Counted from the first letter of the stretch, positions 52,074 to 61,183 are shown. The stretch is 64,000 bases of DNA from Mucilaginibacter_A sp041088075 (GCF_041088075.1 NZ_JBGCVY010000017.1:1-64000), one strand, 5' to 3'. Numbers and translations: made by a program. The notes: generated by a model not told the origin, from the letters alone.

Positions 52074-52107
52074 AAATCCGGCGGTTTAATTACTACCGGA
52101 TTTTTTT
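52074..52107 (+). terminator. Intrinsic terminator of the bacilliredoxin gene
   Basis: AAATCCGG pairs with CCGGATTT and is followed by TTTTTTG. It lies 26 bp past the stop. A GTT-type half motif (52048-52063) precedes it. Confidence 0.8.
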
Positions 52108-52194
52108 GTTTCTTGAATTTTCGTTTGGGAATGTGGCTGTTTTTTCTAATGCTTCTTTTACCGGTATAAATCTGGGCTGTTTTATTTTTTGTCC

Positions 52195-52513
52195 GTTCTT
52201 TTTGCTTGATCAAAAAGAACCAAAAAATCAAGAATGCCGGATCGCCTCCGGGCGGCATTCAGCCCCACGCTCCTGGGCGGCTACCTGCAAGCGGCCCTGC
52301 AAGTTTCTAAAAAACAAGAAGTTGCTTTTTCATTCACCTAATTTATGCCGGTAAAAGAAGCATCTGAAAAAATAGCCTTTAAAAGCGCAAGATAACCGTT
52401 GGATATTCCAAAGCAACAGGTCACCGCCCAGGTGCGGAAAGGCCGGACAAAACGCCCGGAGGGATCGGGTTTGTCTTGAATTTTTGGTTCTTTTTGTTCA
52501 AGCAAAAAGAACG
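52195..52513. mobile_element. MITE-like element with ~38 bp inverted ends, copy 1
   Basis: The left end GTTCTTTTTGCTTGATCAAA continues through GAACC, and the right end has the complement, TTGGTTCTTTTTGTTCAAGC with AAAAAGAAC. Inside are conserved blocks ATGCCGGATCGCCTCCGGGC, CAGCCCCACGCTCCTGGGCG and GGTGCGGAAAGGCC, plus one core motif at 52348-52362. No reading frame is kept. A single core copy lies at 52149-52168 just upstream. Confidence 0.85.
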
Positions 52514-52576
52514 TTAAATCGAGCAAACAAAGGTTTGCTTAACTAAACAATTAACGGGTCTTCGCCCTGTCTTTAC

Positions 52577-52890
52577 GTTCTTTTGTCTTGACACAAAAGA
52601 ACCAAAAAGTCAAGAATGCCGGATTGCCTCCGGGCGGCATTCAGCCCCACGCTCCTGGGCGCATACCTGCAAACGGCCTTGCAAGTTTTTAAAAACAACA
52701 AACTACTTTCCATCTTACCTAATTTATACCGATAAAAGAAGCATCTGAAAATAGCCATCAAAAGCGCAAGATAACCGCCGGATATTCCAAAGCGGCAGGT
52801 CTCAACCCAGGTGCGGAAAGGCCGACAAAACGCCCGGAGGGATCGGGTTTGTCTTGAATTTTTGGTTCTTTTTGTTCAAGCAAAAAGAAC
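52577..52890. mobile_element. MITE-like element with ~38 bp inverted ends, copy 2
   Basis: A direct repeat of the element at 52195, about 64 bp downstream. The interior blocks match (GCCGGATTGCCTCCGGGCGG, AACGCCCGGAGGGATCGGG). It contains a core motif at 52728-52743. Its left end differs in a few positions, with GTTCTTTTGTCTTGACAC. The gap 52049-52913 (865 bp) has no protein gene. Confidence 0.85.
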
Positions 52891-52913
52891 GTTAAATACT
52901 TCCAGTTTTTTTA

Positions 52914-53120
52914 TCAACCCTCAACAATCCTTTTCATAGCCTTTGCTTTCGCTTCTTGCCAAGTGCTTTCCTTTGCCGTTCCGGCTTCCGGTTCTTTCGT
53001 CCGGCTTTCCTTTACGCTTTCAATATCAGTTTCCAAAACCATATAAATCGCTTTTAATTTTTCTTCATCTGCTGTTTCAATATAATCGTGCAGCTTTTTT
53101 TTGATTTCCAAAGTTTCCAT
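52914..53120 (-). CDS. Small antitoxin-like protein
   Basis: A 68-residue cytoplasmic protein starting METLEIKKKLHDYIETADEE and ending KAKAMKRIVEG. The N-terminal helix pattern (K-K-x-L-x-x-Y-I-x-x-A-D-E-x-x-L-x-A-I-Y) is seen in small addiction-module antitoxin-like proteins of Bacteroidota. No toxin gene adjoins it: upstream is the M1 peptidase promoter region and downstream a MITE-like element. It may be an orphan antitoxin. Without the usual C-terminal toxin-binding segment this is tentative. Confidence 0.5.
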   Translation of the reverse strand: METLEIKKKLHDYIETADEEKLKAIYMVLETDIESVKESRTKEPEAGTAKESTWQEAKAKAMKRIVEG

Positions 53121-53213
53121 AGTGATGTTTTATCCAAATTTAACTAATTGCGCGTTATTAGCCCAAGGAATGTAAATTTACACTTCTTAACCTGTATAAT
53201 TTTTATTCAAAAT

Positions 53214-55727
53214 ATGATCAACCTTTTTAAACGCTTTGCCGCAATCGGCGCAGCCTGTTTGGTTTCCTCGGCCTTATCTGCCCAAACAACCAATGATAAC
53301 CCGGCTTTAAAAATCTATCGTGCCACGCCGGTAAAAATTAATGATTTGGTCAACACCAAACTCGATGTCCGTTTTGATTATGGCAAGCATTATTTGTACG
53401 GCAAAGAATGGGTTACGCTGAAACCGCATTTTTATCCAACCGATTCTTTGACTTTGGATGCCAAAGGAATGGACATCAGCAATATTTCTGTGGTTAAAAA
53501 CGGTAAGAATATGCCGTTGAAATACACTTATGATAGTTTGCAATTGAAGATCAAACTCGATAAAAAATATACTTCCGCAGAAAACTATACGCTTTACATA
53601 AGTTACACATCCAAGCCGGACGAACTGAAAGTAAAAGGAAGTGCGGCCATCAGCGATGCGAAAGGTTTGTATTTTATCAATTCGGATGGCGCGGACAAAA
53701 CCAAACCGATCCAAATCTGGACGCAAGGCGAAACGGAAAGTTCATCCGCTTGGTTTCCAACAATTGACAAGCCCGACCAGAAAACGCTGCAAGAGATCAG
53801 CATGACGGTTCCGTCCAAATATGTTACGCTTTCTAACGGAAAACTCATTTCCCAAAAACCTGCGGGAAACGGACTGCGCACCGATACCTGGAAAATGGAC
53901 AAGCCCAATGCGCCGTATTTGTTTATGATGGCCGTTGGCGATTTTAAAATCTACAAAGACAAATGGAAAGACAAGGAAGTGAACTATTATCTGGAACCTG
54001 CCTTTGCCCCTTTTGCCAAACAAATTTTTGGTTTTACGCCGGAACTGATCGGTTTTTATTCGCAGAAATTAGGCGTTGATTTTCCCTGGAACAAATACAG
54101 CCAGATTGTGGTGCGTGATTATGTGAGCGGCGCGATGGAAAACACCACGGCAACTTTGCATGGCGAATACGTGCAAAAAACAGCCCGGGAAATGCTGGAC
54201 GATAATTACAGTCAGGGCGAAAGCACCATCGCACACGAACTTTTCCATCAATGGTTTGGCGATTACGTAACTTGCGAAAGCTGGAGCAATTTAACGGTGA
54301 ACGAATCTTTTGCGGATTTCAGCGAAACCCTTTGGGCCGAACACCGCTACGGAAAAGATGAAGGCGGCGCACACATCCACGAAAATATGCTGGCTTATTT
54401 GAATTCTAAAGATGCGCGTACAAAAAACCTGGTTCGTTTTTATTATGCGGATAAAGAAGACATGTTTGATGTGGTTACGTACCAAAAAGGCGGCTGCATT
54501 TTAAATATGCTACGTACTTATTTGGGCGAAGATGCTTTTTTTACCGGCCTGAATTTATACCTCCGCCAAAATGCTTTGGGCAACGGCGAAGCACAGCAAT
54601 TGCGTTTGGCATTGGAAAAAACAAGCGGACAGGATTTAAACTGGTTTTTTAACCAATGGTATTATGGCGCGGGCAACCCGGATTTAAAGATTGATTACAG
54701 ATGGGACGAAGGCAGCAAAACGCAGTTTGTTTATTTAACGCAAACCCAGGAAGGCCAGACTTTTACCTTGCCAATGGCCATTGATTTGTATGTTGGCGGA
54801 CAAAAAGAACGCCACCAAATTTGGATGAAAGACAAAACAGACACGCTGAGTTTTAAAGTTGCATCCAAACCAAATTTGGTTAATGTGGATGGCGATAAAA
54901 CATTGCTCGCCCAAAAAACAGACAATAAAACTACGGACGAATATGTGTTCCAGTATTTTAACGCGCCTTTGTATTTAGACCGTTGGGAAGCGATGAACGC
55001 CGTAATGGGCAAACAAGGCGATGCCGGGGCGCGCAAAGTAATATTGGCGGCATTAAAAGATAAATATTACGGGCTGCGCACTTTGGCTATCCGAAATGTA
55101 AACCTAAGCAGCGATGAAGTTAAACAAGCGGCCTTGCCAGAACTGACCAATATCGCCCAAAACGATAAAAACAATACGGTAAAAGCAGCAGCGATCATTG
55201 CTTTGGGCAAACTCAAAAATTCTGCTGATCTGCCTTTGTTCAGGACTGCTTTAAACAGCCAGTCGTACGCCGTGCAAGGTGCAGCTTTGAATGCTTTGGC
55301 AGCGCAAAACCCGGACGAAGCTTTGAAAATTGCCAAAGGTTTTGAAAAAGACAACAAAGGCGCGCTTACACAAGCCATGGTAGTGCTTTATACCACAAAA
55401 GGATCGGAAGCCGAACTGCCTTTTGTGAGCAACGCATTTGACCAGGGTGGCGTACAGGCAAAATTTAACGTGATGCAAGGTTATGTTGCCATGCTGGGGA
55501 AAGTGAACGACACGCAAAAAGTAAACCCGCGGGTTGATGCGTTTAAAAAACTGGCCATTCAATACAAACAATACGGCGTTGACCAATACGTAATGGGCAT
55601 GCTGGGCGAACTGAAAACCCAAAAACAAAACCAGGCCAAAAACGCTGATGCAAATTTAAAAAGCCAGTTGAATGCCCAAGCAGATTACATTTCCAAAGCG
55701 ATTGACGAAATAAAAGCAGCCAAATAA
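53214..55727 (+). CDS. M1 family zinc aminopeptidase
   Basis: An 837-residue exported aminopeptidase. After a signal peptide (1-24, SSALSAQ), the catalytic domain has the exopeptidase motif VSGAMENTTATLHG (about 303-316), the zinc site IAHELFHQWFGD (HExxH, about 340-351) and the third ligand in NESFADFSETLW (about 363-374). A C-terminal domain of about 250 residues has HEAT-like repeats (ALPELTNIAQNDKNNTVKAA). The ATG at 53214 (MINLFKRFAAIGAACLVSSA) is the right start; an upstream start would block the signal peptide. It probably digests peptides in the periplasm. Confidence 0.93.
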   Translation: MINLFKRFAAIGAACLVSSALSAQTTNDNPALKIYRATPVKINDLVNTKLDVRFDYGKHYLYGKEWVTLKPHFYPTDSLTLDAKGMDISNISVVKNGKNMPLKYTYDSLQLKIKLDKKYTSAENYTLYISYTSKPDELKVKGSAAISDAKGLYFINSDGADKTKPIQIWTQGETESSSAWFPTIDKPDQKTLQEISMTVPSKYVTLSNGKLISQKPAGNGLRTDTWKMDKPNAPYLFMMAVGDFKIYKDKWKDKEVNYYLEPAFAPFAKQIFGFTPELIGFYSQKLGVDFPWNKYSQIVVRDYVSGAMENTTATLHGEYVQKTAREMLDDNYSQGESTIAHELFHQWFGDYVTCESWSNLTVNESFADFSETLWAEHRYGKDEGGAHIHENMLAYLNSKDARTKNLVRFYYADKEDMFDVVTYQKGGCILNMLRTYLGEDAFFTGLNLYLRQNALGNGEAQQLRLALEKTSGQDLNWFFNQWYYGAGNPDLKIDYRWDEGSKTQFVYLTQTQEGQTFTLPMAIDLYVGGQKERHQIWMKDKTDTLSFKVASKPNLVNVDGDKTLLAQKTDNKTTDEYVFQYFNAPLYLDRWEAMNAVMGKQGDAGARKVILAALKDKYYGLRTLAIRNVNLSSDEVKQAALPELTNIAQNDKNNTVKAAAIIALGKLKNSADLPLFRTALNSQSYAVQGAALNALAAQNPDEALKIAKGFEKDNKGALTQAMVVLYTTKGSEAELPFVSNAFDQGGVQAKFNVMQGYVAMLGKVNDTQKVNPRVDAFKKLAIQYKQYGVDQYVMGMLGELKTQKQNQAKNADANLKSQLNAQADYISKAIDEIKAAK

Positions 55728-55746
55728 ATACTGTTTTTATGGGCAT

Positions 55747-55784
55747 AAAAAGAGCATCCGGATTTTTCGGAATGCTCTTTTTAT
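55747..55784 (+). terminator. Intrinsic terminator of the M1 peptidase gene
   Basis: AAAAAGAGCATCC with GG and GGAATGCTCTTTTT gives a ten-pair hairpin with a T-rich tail. A GTT-type half motif (ATACTGTTTTTATGGGC at 55729-55745) leads into it, and the stem itself is motif-like (GAGCAT). Confidence 0.8.
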
Positions 55785-55846
55785 TTGCATTTAATTTGCA
55801 AAACTTCTCAATAAACATTTGTAAATTGGACATTAAATTTTATGTC

Positions 55847-56230
55847 ATGAAAAAAGCGGTTTTCTTCATCCTGTTTTCGGGAATGGTTTTTACGCTAAAG
55901 GCCCAGCAAAATACATATACGCCAAACCGTACGCCTCAAAGTGTAGCCGGCCTTAATCGTTTTTCTGATACGGTTCCGTCAAATAAGCTTTCCAAACAGC
56001 AACAAAACGATTTGAATTTATTGTTTTCGCCTCGTATCCAACCCAAAAAAACTTTTTCAACAAATCATAATTTAACAGCTTTATTGGATAGAATGCCGAT
56101 TGCTACGCCACAAGGCAATTGGAATATGCCAATTGTAAAACCTGATGGAACTACAAAATACACTATGCCAGTTTTACGTGGGCAGCCACTTGTTAAACCA
56201 AAGACAGACACAAGCAAATTTACTCCTTAA
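55847..56230 (+). CDS. Exported protein of unknown function
   Basis: A 127-residue protein with a signal peptide (1-18, MKKAVFFILFSGMVFTLKAQ) and a basic, Pro-rich, probably disordered mature part (PNRTPQSVAGLNRFSD and DGTTKYTMPVLRGQPLVKP). No family was recognised. The ATG at 55847 is chosen because it gives a clean signal peptide. It lies after the terminator of the M1 gene and 135 bp before a kinase gene; that gap has one GTT-type half motif (ATACTGTTTTTATGCC at 56251). Confidence 0.65.
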   Translation: MKKAVFFILFSGMVFTLKAQQNTYTPNRTPQSVAGLNRFSDTVPSNKLSKQQQNDLNLLFSPRIQPKKTFSTNHNLTALLDRMPIATPQGNWNMPIVKPDGTTKYTMPVLRGQPLVKPKTDTSKFTP

Positions 56231-56365
56231 AAACTTCAAAAAAGCCCGCATACTGTTTTTATGCCTATAAAATTGGTGTACGTAAATAAAAAGCAATGAT
56301 TTAAATGATAACAATAAAGCAGGGGCTTTTGAAACTTTAATATTACCGGTTCGTAAAAAGTAAAC

Positions 56366-58093
56366 ATGCCTTTCATCACAAAAGACGCTTTCCTGTCAAT
56401 ATTTGATTTAAGGGATCTTTCTAAAAGGCTTTTCCTGGTTTATTCCGTAGCGTTTGCTTCCGGGTTCGTTTTATCAATTGTTTATTTTTGTTTGCACCTC
56501 AACTTTTCCTGTATATCAACAAGCTTGTTTTGCTTTTGCTTGGCGAGCGTAATGTTTTTAAAAAGGATCGGCATCTTAAACAAAACAGAGTATTTATTTT
56601 TATTTATTGTAAGCATGCATTTGATAATCAGCGTTTTGGTAGAAGGGGCGCAATCCGGCCAATGCTTCTATTATTTCCCATTGCTGATCTGTTTGCCGGT
56701 GCTGATAGATTTTGAAAAGTCAAACTACAACACCTTGCTGTTTAATTTTACCATTACCGTGGTTTCCTTTTTAACCTGCATTTTTTTGGGGCTGTACGTT
56801 AAGCCGTTAGAACCGGTCTCGCACCGGATTGGCGCGGTAATATTTATGTGCAATGCCCTCTCCTCCGTAGTGATGACGGTTGGCCTTGCCTATGCTTTCA
56901 TCCGTTCTCAAAAGTTAAACTTTGAAGAATTGATCGAAGAAAAAAACAATACCATTTCTTCCCGCACCAGGTTCCTTTCCACGATGGGCCACGAGTTGAG
57001 GACGCCGCTTAATGGTGTTTTAGGTGCCGTTAATTTGTTAAAAGATGAAAAATATCTTTCGGAAGACAACGAATATTACCGAATTTTAAAGTATTGTTCT
57101 AAACACATGCTCAACTTGGTAAACGATATACTCGATTTTAATAAAATAGAAGCCGGCAAACTGGAAGTACACCTGGTCGAGTTCAATTTGAAGCAGTTGA
57201 TTACCAACGCCATCTTGCCGTTTTATAACAGTTTTGAAGAAAAAAACCTGCAATTGATTGTAGATGTAGCACCTGAGGTTGATGAGATGATTTGGGGAGA
57301 TGATGTACGCATCATCCAAATCCTCAACAATTTATTGTCAAACGCATTAAAGTTTACCGAGAAAGGTTTTGTAAAGCTAAGTTTGCTTTGCCGGCAAAAA
57401 GACGATGCAGGGCTTTCGGTAGAATTTGTGGTAGAAGATACCGGCTTTGGCATTGCGAAAGAAGACCAAGGCAAAATATACGAAAGTTTTTGGCAGGTTT
57501 ACGATGAAAGCACCCGAAAATATACCGGCACCGGTTTAGGGCTTTCCATTTGCCTCCGTTTGCTGGAATTGATGCACAGTTCGTTAAAGTTAGAAAGCGA
57601 AAAAGGCAAAGGAAGCAAGTTTAGCTTTACCATCAATTTTAAACTTGCCGATAAAAAAGAGTCGCCTTTGTTAAGTTCCAAACCAGACATGGATGATCTG
57701 TCAGGCTTAAATATCCTGGTTGCAGAAGACAACAAGATCAACATGATGATTGCCAAAAAAATCCTGACCAGTTATCATGCTGCCGTTGCCTGCGCTTACA
57801 ACGGGCAGGAAGCGTTGGACGTTTTAGCACAAAACGCAGATTATTCTTTGGTTTTGATGGATTTGGAAATGCCGGTGATGAACGGTTTTACGGCCATCAA
57901 AGATGTGAAAAAATTATATCCAAATTTACCGGTGATTGCATTTACGGCATCTTTGATGGACCAGGAAATGCTGGCCGAACTGATGCTGATCGGTTTTACA
58001 GATTTTATTTCAAAACCGTTTGAGCCTTATCAAATGCTGGCTTTGATTAAAAAATATGCGTTGGCACCGCAGCCGCAAGCTGTTTTAGAATAA
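56366..58093 (+). CDS. Hybrid sensor histidine kinase with C-terminal receiver
   Basis: A 575-residue membrane kinase. The N terminus (about 1-185) has six to seven hydrophobic segments without a large periplasmic loop (FLFIVSMHLIISVLVEGAQS), followed by a dimerisation domain with the phospho-His in STMGHELRTPLNGV (about 209-222), and a HATPase domain with N box LNNLLSNALKFTEKG and G boxes DTGFGIAKEDQGK and GTGLGLSI. The receiver domain (about 448-570) has ILVAEDNKIN, the phospho-Asp in LVLMDLEMPVMNGF (about 505-518) and SKPFEPYQM. Its signal and output partner are unknown; the single-domain receiver at 26344 is a candidate only by type. Confidence 0.92.
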   Translation: MPFITKDAFLSIFDLRDLSKRLFLVYSVAFASGFVLSIVYFCLHLNFSCISTSLFCFCLASVMFLKRIGILNKTEYLFLFIVSMHLIISVLVEGAQSGQCFYYFPLLICLPVLIDFEKSNYNTLLFNFTITVVSFLTCIFLGLYVKPLEPVSHRIGAVIFMCNALSSVVMTVGLAYAFIRSQKLNFEELIEEKNNTISSRTRFLSTMGHELRTPLNGVLGAVNLLKDEKYLSEDNEYYRILKYCSKHMLNLVNDILDFNKIEAGKLEVHLVEFNLKQLITNAILPFYNSFEEKNLQLIVDVAPEVDEMIWGDDVRIIQILNNLLSNALKFTEKGFVKLSLLCRQKDDAGLSVEFVVEDTGFGIAKEDQGKIYESFWQVYDESTRKYTGTGLGLSICLRLLELMHSSLKLESEKGKGSKFSFTINFKLADKKESPLLSSKPDMDDLSGLNILVAEDNKINMMIAKKILTSYHAAVACAYNGQEALDVLAQNADYSLVLMDLEMPVMNGFTAIKDVKKLYPNLPVIAFTASLMDQEMLAELMLIGFTDFISKPFEPYQMLALIKKYALAPQPQAVLE

Positions 58094-58137
58094 AGGCTGC
58101 TTATCAGACCAAGGTTTTTTAGCCTGAGAAAATCCTC

Positions 58138-58641
58138 ATGCTTCTTTTACCGCATAAAAATTGGTGGGTTTTTTGTCATGCCGAAATTTTTTCGGCATCC
58201 CACAAGCAAGGTTCCGACCGTGGAAGAGGGATCCTGAAACAAGTTCAGGATGACCAACGGCAATGCTTCTTTTACCGCATAAAAATTGGCGGGTTTTTGT
58301 CATGCCGAAATTTTTTCGGCATCCCACAAGCAAGGTTCCGACCGTGGAAGAGGGATTCTGAAAAAATTTCAGGATGACCAACGGCAATGCTTCTTTTACC
58401 GCATAAAAATTGGTGTGTTTTTGTCATGCCGAAATTTTTTCGGCATCCCATCAGAAAGGTTATTACCTTGGAAGAGGGATCCTGAAAAAATTTCAGGATG
58501 ACTAACGGCAATGCTTCTTTTACCAGGTAAAAATTGGTGTTTTTGTCATGCCGAACTTGTTTCGGCATACCACAAGCAAGGTTTCGATTGAGAAGAGGGA
58601 TCCTGAAACAAGTTCAGGATGACAACCTAATGCTTCTTTTA
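58138..58641. repeat. Fourfold tandem repeat of ~123 bp: core motif plus double REP-like palindrome
   Basis: Units begin near 58138, 58263, 58386 and 58510, each starting ATGCTTCTTTTACCGCATA or a close form, then AAAATTGGTG. Each holds palindromes GCCGAAATTTTTTCGGC and TCCTGAAAAAATTTCAGGA (or TCCTGAAACAAGTTCAGGA). The core motif occurs again at 58631-58643, in the stop codon of cdaA. The units are more alike in the palindromes than elsewhere. Together with the 44 bp after the kinase stop they fill the 548 bp gap, with no gene. Confidence 0.9.
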
Positions 58642-59427
58642 TCAGTCAAAATCTTTGTTCAGCAGTTTTTCCAGTTCGTTAAAACTGATGTCCATTTTTA
58701 CTTTTCCTTGTTTGGCGTAGGCAATTTCGCCGGTTTCTTCGGAAACGATCAAGGCTGTTGCATCGCTTGCTTCCGAAATCCCGATGCCGGCGCGGTGGCG
58801 CAAGCCAAACTGCGGCGGCAGGTTTGTATTATCGGTCAAAGGCAAAATACAACTGGCCGATTTGATCTTGTTGCCGACAATAATAACGGCGCCATCGTGC
58901 AGCGGGCTATTTTTTTGAAAGATACTTTCCAGCAACCGTTTGGTAATTTTCGCGTCCAGATATTCGCTGCTGTTGTGAAAAAACTCTTCGTCGTAATATT
59001 TGGCAAAAACAATCAGTGCGCCGGTGCGGCTGTCTTTCATGGTTTTGCAGGCGTCAATAATGGGTTTGATGCGCGCCAAGTTGTTTTTTTCTTCTTCTTT
59101 CCGCCCAAAAAAATATTTCCACCAGGCTTTGTTTCTTTGGAGGGAAGCATTGCGGCCAACCAGCAACAAAAACCGCCTGATCTCTTGCTGAAAAACCACG
59201 ATCAATGCCAAAATGCCAACATTCATAAAATTGCCCAAAATGCCGGTAAGCAGGCGCATGTTCAAGGCTTTCACCACAAAATACAAAGCACACAAAATGG
59301 CCAAACCGATAAAAATATTGGCGGCGATAGTTCCGCGGATGAGGTTGTAAATTTGGTAAATGATGATGGCCACCAACACCACGTCCAGCACATCAAAAAA
59401 AGAAAAATGCAGAAAGCTCAAATCCAT
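58642..59427 (-). CDS. cdaA: Membrane-bound diadenylate cyclase
   Basis: Makes cyclic di-AMP from two ATP. The 261-residue protein has three membrane helices (about 1-85) and the DAC domain with the paired motifs LHDGAVIIVGN (DGA, about 174-184) and GLRHRAGIGISEASD (RHR, about 207-221), both intact. It is the usual CdaA length. The chosen start is the ATG at 59425-59427; an in-frame GTG two codons earlier is possible. c-di-AMP controls potassium and osmotic balance. No c-di-AMP phosphodiesterase is in the window. The stop codon lies in a dispersed core motif. Confidence 0.94.
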   Translation of the reverse strand: MDLSFLHFSFFDVLDVVLVAIIIYQIYNLIRGTIAANIFIGLAILCALYFVVKALNMRLLTGILGNFMNVGILALIVVFQQEIRRFLLLVGRNASLQRNKAWWKYFFGRKEEEKNNLARIKPIIDACKTMKDSRTGALIVFAKYYDEEFFHNSSEYLDAKITKRLLESIFQKNSPLHDGAVIIVGNKIKSASCILPLTDNTNLPPQFGLRHRAGIGISEASDATALIVSEETGEIAYAKQGKVKMDISFNELEKLLNKDFD

Positions 59428-59476
59428 TTGCACGAAGTTAACAGTTGTGCCGAAGATTTGGGTACGAATAATAAAC

Positions 59477-59556
59477 CGATGCTTCTTTTACCGGCATAAA
59501 GTTGGTGTGAAAAAAATTGTTCCGATGAAACGATGCTTCTTTTATCGGCATAAAAT
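59477..59556. repeat. Two directly repeated core motifs
   Basis: CGATGCTTCTTTTACCGGCA (59478) with AAAGTTGGTGTG, then CGATGCTTCTTTTATCGGCA (59531), about 54 bp apart in the same orientation. They lie in the divergent gap upstream of cdaA and the oxidoreductase gene. Confidence 0.8.
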
Positions 59557-59638
59557 TTAATTAATTGTAAACTAAAGTATTGGCCGGGAGTTTTTTTATG
59601 GAGAAACAAAAATCAAAACCCATAAAAAACTAAAGCAA

Positions 59639-60976
59639 ATGACAGATTTTAAAGACATTGAACTGGAAACCCCAAGCCCGAAAGCATATGACAGAAGAAA
59701 ATTTATAGAAAGTGCAGGCAAAGGGATTATCGCGGCCACAGTTGCAGGCGATTTATTGACAAGCGGAACGGCCAACGCACAAAGCACAAACAGTGGCGGC
59801 AGCGGGCCGGGGCCAATGTCGGCAGCGGTAAAAGTAGAAGTGCCGAGCCAGCACGCCAAAAGCGAAGGCGAACAACCCGCCGTGCCTTCCATTTTGCCTA
59901 AAGAAAAACGCGTGGGCTATGCCATTGTAGGTTTGGGCGAACTGACTTTAGGCCAGATTATGAAAGCTTTTGGCGAATGCAAAAACTCGAAACCGGTAGC
60001 TTTGGTAAGCGGCGATGCAGCAAAAGCGCAAAAAGTGGCCCAGCAGTACGGCATCTCCCCAAAAAATATTTACAACTACCAGAATTTCGACAACATTAAA
60101 AACAACCCCGAAATTGATGCTGTTTACATCGTTTTGCCAAACGCGATGCACGAAGAATTTGTGATTCGCGCGGCCAAAGCAGGTAAACATGTGCTGTGCG
60201 AAAAGCCGATGACGGTTTCTTCCAAATCGGCAGAAAGGATGATTGATGCCTGCAAAAAAGCCGGTAAAAAACTGATGGTGGCTTACCGCATCCAATACGA
60301 GCCGAACAACAAGCAAATCAAGGATTTTACCCGCCAGCAAAAATATGGCAAAGTTAAAGTAATCACTTCTACCAATGTGCAAAACATTGGCGACCCAAAC
60401 CAGTGGCGTTTAAAAAAAGCGCTTTCGGGCGGCGGCTCTTTGCCGGATATTGGTTTGTACGACATCAACACCAACCGCTATTTGCTGGGCGAAGAACCTT
60501 ATATGGTGAGCGCAAGCACTTATACCACGCCCAACGACCCGCGTTTTAAAGAAGTGGAAGAAGCCGTGATGTTCCAGATGTTTTTTCCGAGTGGCGCCAT
60601 TGCCAATAATACCTGCAGTTACGGCGCGCACAACTCCAAACATTACCGTTGCTACGCGGATAACGGCGGCTGGTTTGGCATGGACCCGGCGTTTGATTAT
60701 CAGGGATTGATGCCGGAAGCCGAACACGCGGAAGGAAAAGTTAAAAACAAAATGCAGCCTAAACTATCTGAGCAGAACCAGTTTGCTTTGGAGATTGACC
60801 ATTTTTCGGAATGTGTGATCGAAAACAAAACGCCTTACACGCCCGGCGAAGAAGGTTTGCAGGACCAGAAAATCATGGAAGCCATTTATGAATCTGCCCG
60901 CACCGGCAAACCTGTACAGTTAGAACGCATTGAAAAAATAGACGCTTTCCGAGGCACGCCGCCAAAAGAAGGTTAA
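59639..60976 (+). CDS. Tat-exported Gfo/Idh/MocA oxidoreductase
   Basis: A 445-residue NAD(P)-dependent oxidoreductase resembling glucose-fructose oxidoreductase. A twin-arginine signal, DRRKFIESAGKG (about 18-29), precedes a linker and the Rossmann domain with GYAIVGLGELTLGQIMKAFG (about 92-111), then HVLCEKPMTVSS (about 184-195; the catalytic Lys in EKP) and the C-terminal dimerisation sheet. Tat export suggests the protein folds with its cofactor in the cytoplasm before reaching the periplasm. The sugar substrate is unknown. No sugar transporter or partner enzyme is adjacent. Confidence 0.9.
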   Translation: MTDFKDIELETPSPKAYDRRKFIESAGKGIIAATVAGDLLTSGTANAQSTNSGGSGPGPMSAAVKVEVPSQHAKSEGEQPAVPSILPKEKRVGYAIVGLGELTLGQIMKAFGECKNSKPVALVSGDAAKAQKVAQQYGISPKNIYNYQNFDNIKNNPEIDAVYIVLPNAMHEEFVIRAAKAGKHVLCEKPMTVSSKSAERMIDACKKAGKKLMVAYRIQYEPNNKQIKDFTRQQKYGKVKVITSTNVQNIGDPNQWRLKKALSGGGSLPDIGLYDINTNRYLLGEEPYMVSASTYTTPNDPRFKEVEEAVMFQMFFPSGAIANNTCSYGAHNSKHYRCYADNGGWFGMDPAFDYQGLMPEAEHAEGKVKNKMQPKLSEQNQFALEIDHFSECVIENKTPYTPGEEGLQDQKIMEAIYESARTGKPVQLERIEKIDAFRGTPPKEG

Positions 60977-60983
60977 TGAAATT

Positions 60984-61045
60984 ATAGGCATAAAAGAAGC
61001 ATGGCTGGGAAACGTTTTTTTCTGCCATGCTTCTTTTATCGGTAT
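60984..61045. repeat. Compact motif hairpin upstream of marC
   Basis: ATAGGCATAAAAGAAGCATG and CATGCTTCTTTTATCGGTAT form a ~22-pair near-perfect hairpin with an 18-base loop containing ACGTTTTTTTCT. A second, degenerate core lies at 61058-61071 (CATGCTTCTTTTGCC). It could terminate the oxidoreductase transcript. Confidence 0.85.
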
Positions 61046-61183
61046 AATTTTCGCTTTTGCCATGCTTCTTTTGCCTTTTGTTTTAATGCTTGCCTGCTTT
61101 TAAACTAAAAAACAATTAAAGGTTTGAAAACCAAAATGTTCTTTTAGCTTTATCCATCCTGCCGTTAGCGCAATACTTCCTTT

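Noticed and set aside
52106..52761. Short frames over the MITE-like elements
   Set aside because: They differ between the two copies, include no domain, and follow the repeat boundaries.
55739..55846. An upstream start for the small exported protein at 55847
   Set aside because: It would cover the M1 gene terminator and bury the signal peptide.
58138..58641. CRISPR-like regular repeats
   Set aside because: The spacing is regular, but the sequence between the palindromes is as conserved as the palindromes; there are no unique spacers, short direct repeats or cas genes.
58534..59499. A 321-residue plus-strand frame covering cdaA
   Set aside because: cdaA on the other strand carries intact DGA and RHR motifs; the plus frame is a low-complexity shadow that also reads through repeats.
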